The notes beneath the pieces are model-generated. The model did not search any database, was not told where the DNA came from, and saw only the letters and a program-made list of their open reading frames with translations. The translations under genes and the position numbers were made by a program. This document shows, piece after piece, positions 56,213 through 64,000 of a DNA stretch of 64,000 nt. The number at the start of each line of letters is the position of its first letter. The first letter of the stretch is position 1. Source of the stretch: Candidatus Competibacteraceae bacterium. GTDB lineage: Bacteria; Pseudomonadota; Gammaproteobacteria; Competibacterales; Competibacteraceae. The DNA lies in contig RXIV01000002.1 in assembly GCA_003989085.1 (NCBI GenBank), positions 62,001 through 126,000 of the forward strand. The letters are read 5' to 3'.

Positions 56213-57451
56213 TCAAGATGATTTCACCCGCAGCAATTGCCCCAATGCTTCGCCGTAAATACTTTCTACTAATAATTCGCCAGATTCCCACTTAAGTAGA
56301 TGCTGCTGATGAATATATTGCAGATCAGCCTGTTCTCGGTGAGTACCCTTGTCGGGCTGCAATACCAGGATATAGTCCCCTGGTCTGGCTTGGCTTAATT
56401 GCGACCAGTCGCTAACGGCGGCAAAGCTGTTGTGGGGCTGTAAATGGTAACGTGCGCGCGCAGTCATATAATTCCTTAATAATTTTCGGTTGGCTTCATC
56501 ATTATTGATGATAAAGATCCGCACTGGCTGAGCAGGCAAATAGCTACGAATTTTTTGTAGAAAGTTGAACAGTTCACCATCATCTGCTGCTTGCTGTTTT
56601 TCAAGGTTATTTTTGCCCGCAAAGCGCTGATATGTTGCCATAGTGCGTTGCGCCAGATCCATTTGCCAGCGCAAATCAAGCATCCACCAGCCGATCAGAA
56701 ATAGCGTAGCAAATGGCCAAAGCCGCCAAGAATGCTGCGGCCATGCCAATCGCTGAAACCCCCCATACAAAATCACGCTTAACCCTATCCAAACGGCTAT
56801 CATGACTACCGGATGAAACAAGGCTCGATAAGGTGCGCCGCTGATAAAATGAGCTGAACGCTGACTCCAATATTCTGATGTCGTCCACTCCTGCCATGCC
56901 TGATCCAGCAAAGCGCCTACGCCTAGGGCTTCGGGCTGTAACTCGATATGCTCAACTCGTAATGGCTGTGGAAATGAACCACGAACCAACAACCCCAGAC
57001 TGACTATATAACCTTGCCAATCGGGTTGATCACGTAGATCAATGACTCCTCTTTGCAGATCATCAAACCGTATCGGGAGCTGCCTGGCATTGCTGGAATC
57101 AGACTGGATTTGCCAAATCAGGCGCGCATCCTGACGCGCATCAAGGCCATCAATACGCCAGACCAGTCGACCGTATGGACGAGCTGTGAACCCTTTTGGG
57201 GATAAGCGGAAGAAAACAGTATTATTTACAGGCTGAATTTCCAGACTGTCCGCTGCCAAATGACTTTGACCAACCACCACCATTAGTTGCTGACCGGACC
57301 AGATTAGCGGTGGGCAAGTAGTCATTAACCCGCTACCCAGATAGTAGAGCAAAAAGCCCAATATAGTCAGCAATACACCGCCGACTATTGACCACAGCAA
57401 AGCCACTATCTCAGCGCTGCGGTGATGGCTAACTCTCGTAATAGAGTGCAT
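56213..57451 (-). CDS. Membrane protein of unknown function in the polysaccharide cluster
   Basis: About 412 residues. One N-terminal membrane segment (about 17-42), an extracytoplasmic beta-rich part (about 50-195), two or three membrane segments (about 210-265), and a C-terminal soluble domain beginning FLQKIRSYLPAQPVRIFIINNDEANRK in pattern. I do not recognise it. ATG at 57451 overlaps the epimerase stop (TGATG); a GTG at 57454 is an alternative. It precedes the polytopic GT-C-like gene and is probably its partner. Confidence 0.65.
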   Translation of the reverse strand: MHSITRVSHHRSAEIVALLWSIVGGVLLTILGFLLYYLGSGLMTTCPPLIWSGQQLMVVVGQSHLAADSLEIQPVNNTVFFRLSPKGFTARPYGRLVWRIDGLDARQDARLIWQIQSDSSNARQLPIRFDDLQRGVIDLRDQPDWQGYIVSLGLLVRGSFPQPLRVEHIELQPEALGVGALLDQAWQEWTTSEYWSQRSAHFISGAPYRALFHPVVMIAVWIGLSVILYGGFQRLAWPQHSWRLWPFATLFLIGWWMLDLRWQMDLAQRTMATYQRFAGKNNLEKQQAADDGELFNFLQKIRSYLPAQPVRIFIINNDEANRKLLRNYMTARARYHLQPHNSFAAVSDWSQLSQARPGDYILVLQPDKGTHREQADLQYIHQQHLLKWESGELLVESIYGEALGQLLRVKSS

Positions 57452-58461
57452 CACTTGCCTTTCCTCATTGTCAATTCCAGCACTGTTTGTCCCAGAGTCC
57501 AGACTGGCTGATAACCAAGTTCATTGCTGATTTTGGCGGAATCATAACAAGCCCAACCGAGTACTTTATCCAAGGCATCCTTGAATCGACGACTCTCTCG
57601 CCCAGTCAGTCGCAACGCACTGTCCATCAGTCGCGCCACGCCATACAGCATTGAATCTGGCATCGTCCAGCATGGCTCCGGCAAGTCCAGCATTCGGCGG
57701 ATCAACAGGTACAGCTCACGCCCGGAATATGGCTGACCATCGGTGACAAGATAAGTCTGACCGGCGGCAGCGGGGTGTACGGCAGTCAGTAATAATGCCT
57801 GAACCACATCGTCCACATGCACCAGCGACCGGCGGTTGCCAGTCTCGGGTAAAGGCGGCAGCCAGCCACGCCGCACAGCGTTGATCAATTGCGGCAGATT
57901 GCCTTTCATGCCGGGGCCATAGACTAGCGCCGGGCGCAGAACGACCACGTGCATTGCTGTGGTTCGTCCTACCGCCAAGACCCGTTCTTCGGCGGCGCGT
58001 TTGGCTTGCCCGTAAGGGCTTTCCGGCGGGGCATGCCAATGTTCATCGACGCTGTGTGAACCCGGATCGCCGACTGCCTTGACGCTGCTGAGGAAAATGA
58101 AGCGCTGCACTCCCGCTGCGACCGCCGCATCGAGCAAGTGAAAGCTGCCTTCCGCGTTGATCGCCCAATGTCGGGCGGCGAACTCCGAGCTATGGGCAAC
58201 ATCGGCATGAGCAAAGCCAGCAAGGTGAAACACCGTTTCTATCCCGGCGCAGGCCCGTTCCAGACTGGCGGGATCAGTGAGGTCGCCACTTACAGATTCC
58301 ACGCCGCGCCAATCAGGTGACATGACCCGACCCGGCCGAATCAACGCCCGCACTGGCGTTCCTCGTTCCCACAGTGCGGCGATCAACCGGCTGCCGATAA
58401 AACCGGTTGCGCCGGTGATCAGCGATACCCCAGGATCGTCGGCCATCGGGTTGTCATCCAT
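57451..58461 (-). CDS. NAD-dependent sugar epimerase/dehydratase (extended SDR)
   Basis: The 336 residues have the NAD-binding TGATGFIGS (about 16-24), the active-site YGQAK (Tyr and Lys about 4 apart, near 150), and FHLAGFAHAD. It is closest in form to UDP-hexose 4-epimerases of surface-sugar loci. The exact sugar is not known. A second ATG at 58446 (MADD) is a possible start. It follows the GNAT gene after 11 nt and overlaps the next gene. Confidence 0.85.
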   Translation of the reverse strand: MDDNPMADDPGVSLITGATGFIGSRLIAALWERGTPVRALIRPGRVMSPDWRGVESVSGDLTDPASLERACAGIETVFHLAGFAHADVAHSSEFAARHWAINAEGSFHLLDAAVAAGVQRFIFLSSVKAVGDPGSHSVDEHWHAPPESPYGQAKRAAEERVLAVGRTTAMHVVVLRPALVYGPGMKGNLPQLINAVRRGWLPPLPETGNRRSLVHVDDVVQALLLTAVHPAAAGQTYLVTDGQPYSGRELYLLIRRMLDLPEPCWTMPDSMLYGVARLMDSALRLTGRESRRFKDALDKVLGWACYDSAKISNELGYQPVWTLGQTVLELTMRKGK

Positions 58462-58472
58462 TTCGGTTTCGA

Positions 58473-59423
58473 CTAGAAAATATCCAGATCGCCCATGGTG
58501 TAGTACAGATTGGCGCGCGCTTCAGCGGTGGCGATGGGCAGCGCCCAGACCATATTGGCGACAATCACCCCCGTCGGTTGCGCCGCCGATCCCGCCACTG
58601 CACGCCAATCGGGCGGCAACCAGATGATGCTTTCGCTAGCACCCTCCAGAACGGCGATCCGATCCAGCGCGGCCAGCGCCGGTCGCAGCCAGCGCCTGGG
58701 CAGCAGCGCATCAATCACCAGCAATCGCGCCTCCTCACGGCGTGTCACTACCCAGCCGATCAGACGCCCTGCCAGCGATAAGCCCAACAGCCGGTAGATA
58801 TGAAAGGGATTGCCTGCGTAACGCCAGTGCAGATAATCCCGATCCCGAATGAGAGTTAGCGGATGATCGGGAGCGCGGCGCTGCCACAATCGGTCCAGCC
58901 GCGCATCATCCCAAGCCAGTGGCCGGAGCGGTAACCACGGCCAGGCCCAGCGGTGGGCTGGACGACGCAACGCTAATGCGGGTTCGATTTCGCCGTACAC
59001 TCGCGCATATTGACCGAGCAGAAACGGCCGCCGACCAGGAAAGCCATAGGCAAAGACCTGTGGCCCCTGTTCCGCTAAAGCGGTTAACAAGGCTCGCGCC
59101 AGCCGTGTGAACAAATTGCGCCCACCCAGTTGCCCACGAGCATCCGGGTGAACCATCACATCGCCTATCTGGAAAAATGGGGTGGGTTGACCCTGCCGCC
59201 AACCCCGCAGCGGCACGGCGCCGGCGTGACCAACTAAGCGACCAGCAGTATTAAACGCCAGCTGGGCCCACGGTCCCGAATCGCGATCCGCTGCATATTT
59301 CCACCGCCACTGGGCAATGGTCATTGACGCGCCGAACACTGCGCTAAACAATTCAACAATGGCGGTTTCGTCACCGGGACGATATTCCCGGATCAGATAG
59401 TCTGGTATGGCAGGCATCATCAT
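58473..59423 (-). CDS. GNAT-family N-acetyltransferase-like protein
   Basis: About 316 residues from the triple ATG at 59423. The N-terminal GNAT domain (about 5-150) has YLIREYRPGDETAIVELF, then GHAGAVPLRGW and VMVHPDARGQLGGRNLF, the acetyl-CoA pyrophosphate loop Q/RxxGxG form. The C-terminal half, with RDRDYLHWRYAGNPFH, resembles other sugar-locus GNATs. Likely N-acetylates an amino sugar. It is divergent from the PIG-L gene, with which it shares a 33-nt gap. Confidence 0.75.
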   Translation of the reverse strand: MMMPAIPDYLIREYRPGDETAIVELFSAVFGASMTIAQWRWKYAADRDSGPWAQLAFNTAGRLVGHAGAVPLRGWRQGQPTPFFQIGDVMVHPDARGQLGGRNLFTRLARALLTALAEQGPQVFAYGFPGRRPFLLGQYARVYGEIEPALALRRPAHRWAWPWLPLRPLAWDDARLDRLWQRRAPDHPLTLIRDRDYLHWRYAGNPFHIYRLLGLSLAGRLIGWVVTRREEARLLVIDALLPRRWLRPALAALDRIAVLEGASESIIWLPPDWRAVAGSAAQPTGVIVANMVWALPIATAEARANLYYTMGDLDIF

Positions 59424-59456
59424 GACTAAAGTGGACGTCGATGAGGGTTGAGGCCG

Positions 59457-60365
59457 ATGAGCATTGAAAGCGGGTTCATACCGTATCACGCGACGTCGAT
59501 CCTGGGAAACGGCCCGGTTTTAGTGCTGGCCCCGCACCCTGATGATGAAGTCTTTGGTTGCGCGGGCACGATCATGCGTCATGTAGCGGCGGGCGATCCG
59601 GTTAAGGTCGTCATTCTGACCGATGGCGGCGGTGCAGTCGCCGAGGGGTCAGCGCGGGCCGCATGTATCGCACAGCGCCAGAATGAAAGCCGGGCAGCGG
59701 CAGCCATTTTGGGCTATGGGCAACCAGAGTTCTGGGAATACCGTGACCGGGAACTGCATTGCGATGAGGCGCTGACCCAACGTTTGCTCGCTGTCGTCGC
59801 CGCTGTTGGCGCTCGCTGGCTGTACGCACCGTCACCAGCAGAAATTCATCCTGACCATCATGCGCTAAGCTTGGCGGCATTGAGTGTAAGTCAGCGACTG
59901 GGCGCCGCGATTCACTTGGCGTTCTATGAAATCGGCGTTCCACTGCCACCTAACCGGCTGCTGGATATTTCTGACCTGTGGGAGCGCAAACGCCAGGCCA
60001 TTGCCTGTTTTACCAGTCAGTTGGCCGATCAGGCTTATGACCGTCATGTTGAGGCGCTGAACTGCTATCGGAGCTATACCTTAGCCGGTAACGTGCAAGC
60101 GGCGGAAGCCTATCGAGTCATGGTCGGCTCGGCAACCCAGTGGGAAATGTGGCCAGCGCGTCCCACCTTAACCGAATTAAATCCTGACGCCGCCGTCCGC
60201 CAGCAACTGGAACAATGTCAGCACCATATTCAAGCCTTGCAGGCTGAACTGGAGCAGCGGCAGGCCGATTATGATCGGATCGCCGCCTCACGCTCTTGGC
60301 GGCTGACTGGACCGTTACGGGCAGTGGCTCGCTGGTTGCGAGCCTGGCGGACGACGGCGGCATGA
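59457..60365 (+). CDS. PIG-L family deacetylase with coiled-coil tail
   Basis: About 302 residues from the ATG at 59457 (a TTG at 59448 is an alternative). The LmbE/PIG-L zinc site is APHPDDEVFGCAG (about 27-39), with a later HPDHHALS zinc histidine pair. It de-N-acetylates sugars or related amides. The last 50 residues form a coiled coil (QLEQCQHHIQALQAELEQRQ) ending in SRSWRLTGPLRAVARWL, a tail commonly attached to glycosyltransferases. The stop overlaps the next gene (ATGA). Confidence 0.88.
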   Translation: MSIESGFIPYHATSILGNGPVLVLAPHPDDEVFGCAGTIMRHVAAGDPVKVVILTDGGGAVAEGSARAACIAQRQNESRAAAAILGYGQPEFWEYRDRELHCDEALTQRLLAVVAAVGARWLYAPSPAEIHPDHHALSLAALSVSQRLGAAIHLAFYEIGVPLPPNRLLDISDLWERKRQAIACFTSQLADQAYDRHVEALNCYRSYTLAGNVQAAEAYRVMVGSATQWEMWPARPTLTELNPDAAVRQQLEQCQHHIQALQAELEQRQADYDRIAASRSWRLTGPLRAVARWLRAWRTTAA

Positions 60366-61180
60366 AAGGCCTGAGCATCTCCATCGTTACTTACGCGCCA
60401 GATTTGTCAGTCTTGGCGGAAACCCTGTTCCGGTTGCAGCAAGCGCTGATTCATGCTCGCTATCGTGGTCGGCTGATCGGAGCGCACCTGACTCTAGTGG
60501 ATAACGGTCCCGGGCCGGACTGGCATGACCGACTAACGACGCTGCTAAAGACGAGGGAATGGCCGGCGTCGGTCGAACTATTGAGCGGTCATGGCAACAT
60601 CGGCTATGGCGCTGGACACAACCGGGCGCTGCACCAGAGTCATCTGGAATTTCACCTGATCTTGAACCCCGATGTGTGGCTTGAAGAAGACGCCTTGAGT
60701 GAAGGGCTGGCGTTCCTGACGGCTCATCCCGAAGCCGGATTGCTGGCTCCAGCGGCCCGGGATAACTACGGTCAGCCGCTCTATCTCTGCAAACGCTATC
60801 CGGGGATATTCGATCTGGCGCTGCGCGGTTTCGCGCCATCTTGGCTGAAGCGTCAATTTCACAACCGGCTGGATCATTATGAATGGCGCGATCAAACCGG
60901 CGAGACCGTGAGCTGGGATCCGCCATTGGTCAGCGGCTGCTTCATGCTGTGTCGGCGCAAGGCACTGCTGGACGCCGACGATTTTGATGAAACCTACTTT
61001 CTGTATTTCGAGGATTTTGATCTGAGCCGGCGGCTAGCCCGGCACACCCGGCTGGTTTATACCCCGACGGTACGGATCGTTCATTTGGGCGGTGACACCG
61101 CTCGCAAGGGACTTCGCCACATTGGGCTGTTTCTGCGCTCGGCCATCCGATTTTTCAATCAACACGGTTGGCAATGGTAA
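60362..61180 (+). CDS. Glycosyltransferase family 2 (rhamnosyltransferase-like)
   Basis: About 272 residues from the ATG at 60362, which overlaps the PIG-L stop; the frame from 60296 lies in the other gene. GT-A features: SISIVTYAPDLSVLAETL, TLVDNGPGP, HGNIGYGAGHN, the donor-site LNPDV, and FDETYFLYFEDFDLSRR, which is typical of WbbL-type rhamnosyltransferases. Sugar identity is a guess. Confidence 0.88.
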   Translation: MKGLSISIVTYAPDLSVLAETLFRLQQALIHARYRGRLIGAHLTLVDNGPGPDWHDRLTTLLKTREWPASVELLSGHGNIGYGAGHNRALHQSHLEFHLILNPDVWLEEDALSEGLAFLTAHPEAGLLAPAARDNYGQPLYLCKRYPGIFDLALRGFAPSWLKRQFHNRLDHYEWRDQTGETVSWDPPLVSGCFMLCRRKALLDADDFDETYFLYFEDFDLSRRLARHTRLVYTPTVRIVHLGGDTARKGLRHIGLFLRSAIRFFNQHGWQW

Positions 61181-61215
61181 TCATGCTACCGGCGCTTTCA
61201 CCAAGGAATTTGCCC

Positions 61216-62007
61216 ATGCCTTTCAGTAATGCCGAACAAATCTCACCAATTATGGCGGAAATCACTCGCTTAAATCCCAGCACTATTCTGGACGTTGGTT
61301 GTGGTCTGGGTCTGTATGGAATGTTATGCCGGATTCACCTTGACTTGTATTACGACGGGGCGTTTTATAAAAAACTGGAAGGTTCCTCTCCTTGGAATAC
61401 TCGGATTGAAGGGATTGAAGGTTGTAAAACCTACTTGCCATTTATCCCCAACTGGGCCTATGACCGGATCCACGCCGGCAATGCGCTAGATATTCTACCC
61501 ACACTGGCTAACAAGCAATACGATCTAGTGCTGATTCTAGCTATGATTGAACACTTAAGCCTTGAGCAGGGGATGGAACTAATTGCTCAATTGCGACGGG
61601 TCAGTCGGGCCATTATTCTATCAGTTCCCAAAAACTGGCAGGAGCAACAGATTGAAGGCTATCCGCTGGAAACTCACCGCTCGCACTGGACCGAGCAGAG
61701 TCTCCGTGATGCCGGCTTTACCCGATTTCTACCGCATTGGGGAGCGTGGCTAGCGGTCTACAATATCCCACCGGGTCAGCCAGCTTTTGAACAATCAGCG
61801 CCATCGGAACTTCTTCAAGCCGGACAACCTTGCACTGATTTATCAGATATCCATCAAGAGTTAACCCGGCTTGAACAAATGACCGCGCAACTGCAACAGG
61901 ATATAGCAACCGCGCTACGCCATCAACAAATCCTGTTTGATCGCTTGAGTATTTCCAGTCGGTTCCGATCACTAAGACAGCGTTTGCGCCGCTGTTTACC
62001 TTGGTAG
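61216..62007 (+). CDS. Class I SAM-dependent methyltransferase with coiled-coil tail
   Basis: About 263 residues from the ATG at 61216, with AAGGA 8 nt upstream; other in-frame starts at 61168, 61174 and 61183 overlap or abut the GT2 gene. SAM motif I is ILDVGCGLGLYG (about 23-34), then LVLILAMIEHLS for motif post-II. The tail is a basic coiled coil. It probably methylates a polysaccharide residue or its carrier. AT-richer than upstream genes. Confidence 0.85.
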   Translation: MPFSNAEQISPIMAEITRLNPSTILDVGCGLGLYGMLCRIHLDLYYDGAFYKKLEGSSPWNTRIEGIEGCKTYLPFIPNWAYDRIHAGNALDILPTLANKQYDLVLILAMIEHLSLEQGMELIAQLRRVSRAIILSVPKNWQEQQIEGYPLETHRSHWTEQSLRDAGFTRFLPHWGAWLAVYNIPPGQPAFEQSAPSELLQAGQPCTDLSDIHQELTRLEQMTAQLQQDIATALRHQQILFDRLSISSRFRSLRQRLRRCLPW

Positions 62008-62093
62008 TTCCAGCCCCTAATTTGCACATTGCCTTTCATTTAGCGCCAACACATCAGTCTGATTCAACGATTGGAGCCAAAATTTGGCAATGA

Positions 62094-63272
62094 TTAACTG
62101 ATCTCCCATCGGTTTTCCAAATAGCAAAAGCCACGCTCGTTGTTTTCCTTGCGAACTTCCAGTTCAGGATCAAGCAGAGTCCTTTCGTGATAAACCAGCA
62201 GTCCCTGATCATCAAAAATCCGCACATGAAGCCAATAGAAACCACCCAAAAGTGGAATACTTGGATAAGTCACGATAATTTCGCGGTGTCGTCCTCGCAC
62301 TGGCGGCTTGCCAGCAAGATGAGTGCCAGTGGCGAACACACCGAAATCAGCGCCGAACTTAACTGAAATCATCACATGAAAAGGCAAATCGTCAGTGACG
62401 CACTGGGTAACGATCCGTACCCGTAAATCATCGCCCCGATCAATTGGCAACTGGTTCAGAATCTCAACCGATACGATATGCACCGGCATATTAGAGTATT
62501 TAGCACCAGGTTCATCATTGGCATGTTCGCTTCTCCGTAGTTGATAAGCTTCATAGGCAGCGATCACTGGCAATGTTTCGCCATGCCGCTCCACAACACC
62601 TTTCCTAAGCCAAAGGGTTTCCTCGCAAAACATGCCCACTTGATAGGTGCTGTGGGAGCAAAAAACGATGGTGCGCCCACGTTCCTTGATTTTGCTCATG
62701 TGATCCAGACATTTCTTCTGAAAATAGTTGTCACCTACCGTCAGGGCTTCGTCGATAACCAAGATATCTGGATCAAGCGCCGCAACCAGCGAAAACGCCA
62801 GACGCATCCGCATTCCGGTTGAATAGGTTTTCAGGGGGCGATCAATAAATTCATCCAGTTCTGAGAAATCAACAATCTCAGCAAATCTGGCTTTTATCAG
62901 GGAATGCGGCAGTCCAAGAATGTCGCCGTACAGAAAAATATTCTGTCTGCCCGTGAATTCAATGTGAAACCCAATGCCCAGTTCCAGCAGGCCCAAGATC
63001 CGTCCATTACATTGAATCTGCCCACTGGTTGGCGTCAGAACCCCGGCGATCAATTGCAATAGCGTACTTTTACCGGAACCATTATCACCGATTACACCCA
63101 AGCTTTTGCCCTGCTTCAAACTGAAGTTGACATTGCTCAGTGCAAAAAAGTCGCGGTGATAGAGATTTCGGGTGATTAATTCCTTAAGGCGATCGGTTGG
63201 CTTATCATAAATTCGATAAGACTTGCTCAAATGGGAAACGCAAACTACCGAATCGCTCGTGTTGCCGTGCAT
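62094..63272 (-). CDS. ABC transporter ATPase of the Wzt type (polysaccharide export)
   Basis: About 392 residues from the ATG at 63272; a GTG at 63287 would overlap the preceding stop and is an alternative, and 63311 is unlikely. Walker A is GDNGSGKST; the signature is YSTGMRMRLAFSL, of the YSxGMxxRL form typical of polysaccharide exporters; Walker B is ILVIDEAL. A C-terminal domain of about 150 residues resembles the Wzt carbohydrate-binding domain. The matching Wzm permease is not in the window, so it lies elsewhere, or beyond the edge. Convergent with the methyltransferase. Confidence 0.9.
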   Translation of the reverse strand: MHGNTSDSVVCVSHLSKSYRIYDKPTDRLKELITRNLYHRDFFALSNVNFSLKQGKSLGVIGDNGSGKSTLLQLIAGVLTPTSGQIQCNGRILGLLELGIGFHIEFTGRQNIFLYGDILGLPHSLIKARFAEIVDFSELDEFIDRPLKTYSTGMRMRLAFSLVAALDPDILVIDEALTVGDNYFQKKCLDHMSKIKERGRTIVFCSHSTYQVGMFCEETLWLRKGVVERHGETLPVIAAYEAYQLRRSEHANDEPGAKYSNMPVHIVSVEILNQLPIDRGDDLRVRIVTQCVTDDLPFHVMISVKFGADFGVFATGTHLAGKPPVRGRHREIIVTYPSIPLLGGFYWLHVRIFDDQGLLVYHERTLLDPELEVRKENNERGFCYLENRWEIS

Positions 63273-63283
63273 TAACGCTACGC

Positions 63284-64000
63284 TCACGACTGCTGGTGAA
63301 CCGGCAAGCATTCCGGCACCCCTCGTCGACTCACGCGAGGTCGGTTCTCGCGCTGTAGATGCTTTTCTCGGATGGCCTGCGCCTCAGCCTGATCGGCCAA
63401 ACTAGGGCGACGTGGAAACCACCGTAATCCCTTACCGCTGCGCCGTGGTTGAGTCGCATTCCAACGAAAATAGTCTGGATTAGGTGGACGATCGCAGCCA
63501 CGACATAAATCTGAGACACCTCGGTCGCCCCGGTTTAATCCCCTGCGTAATGCGGTGAATTGTCGGCCATACCAGACTTCTCGTACTGTCTGTTGTGTAA
63601 GATCACCCATCAGATTCTGTTCATCAAAATCATGGCAACAGGATAGGACTCGGCCTTTTGGATTAATGTAAAGGGCATAATTAGGGAGATCGCAAAAACC
63701 CTGCGTCACATTTTTAACATAGCGTTCGATATGGCCGGCGCGGCTGTCCCAGTCATCGTAAGTAGTCCGATCCGTATGCAAAATTTTTCCAGGATAACGC
63801 TGTAAGGCATAATCATACCAATGGCGATTTCGTTGCAATGCTTGGTCGTCATAGGAATTAATTAGTAACAGATCAAGACCATTTGAAAATAATCGATCCA
63901 AACGTTCCTGATTCAGCAGGTCACCATTGCTGACCAGCGTGTGATAACTGTTAGGCAACATCAAACTAGCGTAACGGATAAACTCATAAATTCGTTTATC
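63284..64000 (-). CDS. Radical SAM/SPASM protein, C-terminal part (runs off the window)
   Basis: The frame stays open to the right edge, so the N-terminal CxxxCxxC iron-sulfur loop lies outside. What is visible is the end of the radical SAM barrel (FIRYASLMLPNSYHTLVSNG), a following segment FSNGLDLLLINSYDD, and a SPASM-like domain with CHDFDEQNLMG and SDLCRGC cysteines for auxiliary clusters. Such proteins modify peptides or sugars; the substrate is unknown. The end lies 11 nt before the Wzt start on the same strand, so they are probably one operon. Confidence 0.78.
   Translation of the reverse strand, partial: DKRIYEFIRYASLMLPNSYHTLVSNGDLLNQERLDRLFSNGLDLLLINSYDDQALQRNRHWYDYALQRYPGKILHTDRTTYDDWDSRAGHIERYVKNVTQGFCDLPNYALYINPKGRVLSCCHDFDEQNLMGDLTQQTVREVWYGRQFTALRRGLNRGDRGVSDLCRGCDRPPNPDYFRWNATQPRRSGKGLRWFPRRPSLADQAEAQAIREKHLQRENRPRVSRRGVPECLPVHQQS

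Noticed and set aside
1-64000. tRNA, rRNA, CRISPR or insertion-sequence search by eye
   Set aside because: No cloverleaf with a T-loop GTTCGAATCC-like core, no regular repeat array and no transposase gene were noticed. Covariance and IS searches would be needed to exclude small or diverged ones.

Overview
The window looks like part of a gammaproteobacterial chromosome. Evidence is the xseB-side ispA-dxs order, the thiD-thiE-hemL run, an E. coli-like ThyA of 264 residues, an AmpG, an RhlE helicase, an SSS-histidine kinase of the CbrA type, and moderately GC-rich coding sequence. A lineage such as the Competibacteraceae or a Chromatiales relative would fit, but nothing here fixes the genus. No rRNA, tRNA, intact insertion sequence, prophage or CRISPR array was seen.

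Layout. 1-4.6 kb: isoprenoid precursor genes (ispA, dxs), zinc-independent GTP cyclohydrolase folE2 and a small polysaccharide deacetylase. 4.7-8.5 kb: an AT-richer polyamine block (carboxynorspermidine decarboxylase, carboxynorspermidine synthase, ornithine decarboxylase) consistent with spermidine synthesis through carboxyspermidine; a perfect 12-bp hairpin lies before the third gene. 8.6-13 kb (minus): metH and a membrane-anchored J-domain protein. 13.1-20.8 kb (minus): a long same-strand run thiD-thiE-hemL-copA, a 26-codon membrane ORF, a small membrane protein and a FixL/FixJ-like pair. 21-29.4 kb: a methyltransferase, a small helical protein, thyA, an IclR fragment, the SSS-type histidine kinase with its small membrane partner, rhlE and a tiny flagellar-rod-like protein. 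29.4-34.6 kb (minus): a complete livKHMGF branched-chain amino acid ABC operon. 34.8-37.2 kb (minus): a short hsdR relic, a patatin-like phospholipase and ampG. 37.3-41.8 kb (plus): an ABC-2 exporter of the gliding type with GldG-like and DUF4340-like partners, then mutM. 41.8-49.8 kb: a signalling cluster, with a PAS-PAS-GAF-GGDEF-EAL gene facing a four-gene operon (PAS kinase, REC-kinase, REC-HDOD, REC-degenerate HD). 49.8-51.3 kb: a glycine-zipper lipoprotein and a short RNase D. 51.4-64 kb: a surface-polysaccharide cluster (four glycosyltransferases, a DUF2304 protein, two polytopic proteins, an epimerase, a GNAT, a PIG-L deacetylase, a methyltransferase, a Wzt-like ATPase and a radical SAM/SPASM protein running off the right edge).

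How genes work together. Most of the window is housekeeping metabolism in tight, often overlapping operons. The accessory parts are the signalling cluster, the polysaccharide cluster and several decayed fragments (IclR, HsdR, and the scar at 44.4-44.7 kb, where two divergent PAS genes both begin inside a PAS linker). I did not find one clearly new system. The best candidates for something undescribed are the four-gene REC/kinase/HDOD/degenerate-HD operon and the 26-codon membrane ORF coupled to the copA region.

Start sites were moved downstream from the longest reading frame wherever family alignment, a Shine-Dalgarno sequence or an overlap favoured it; each case is explained in its entry.
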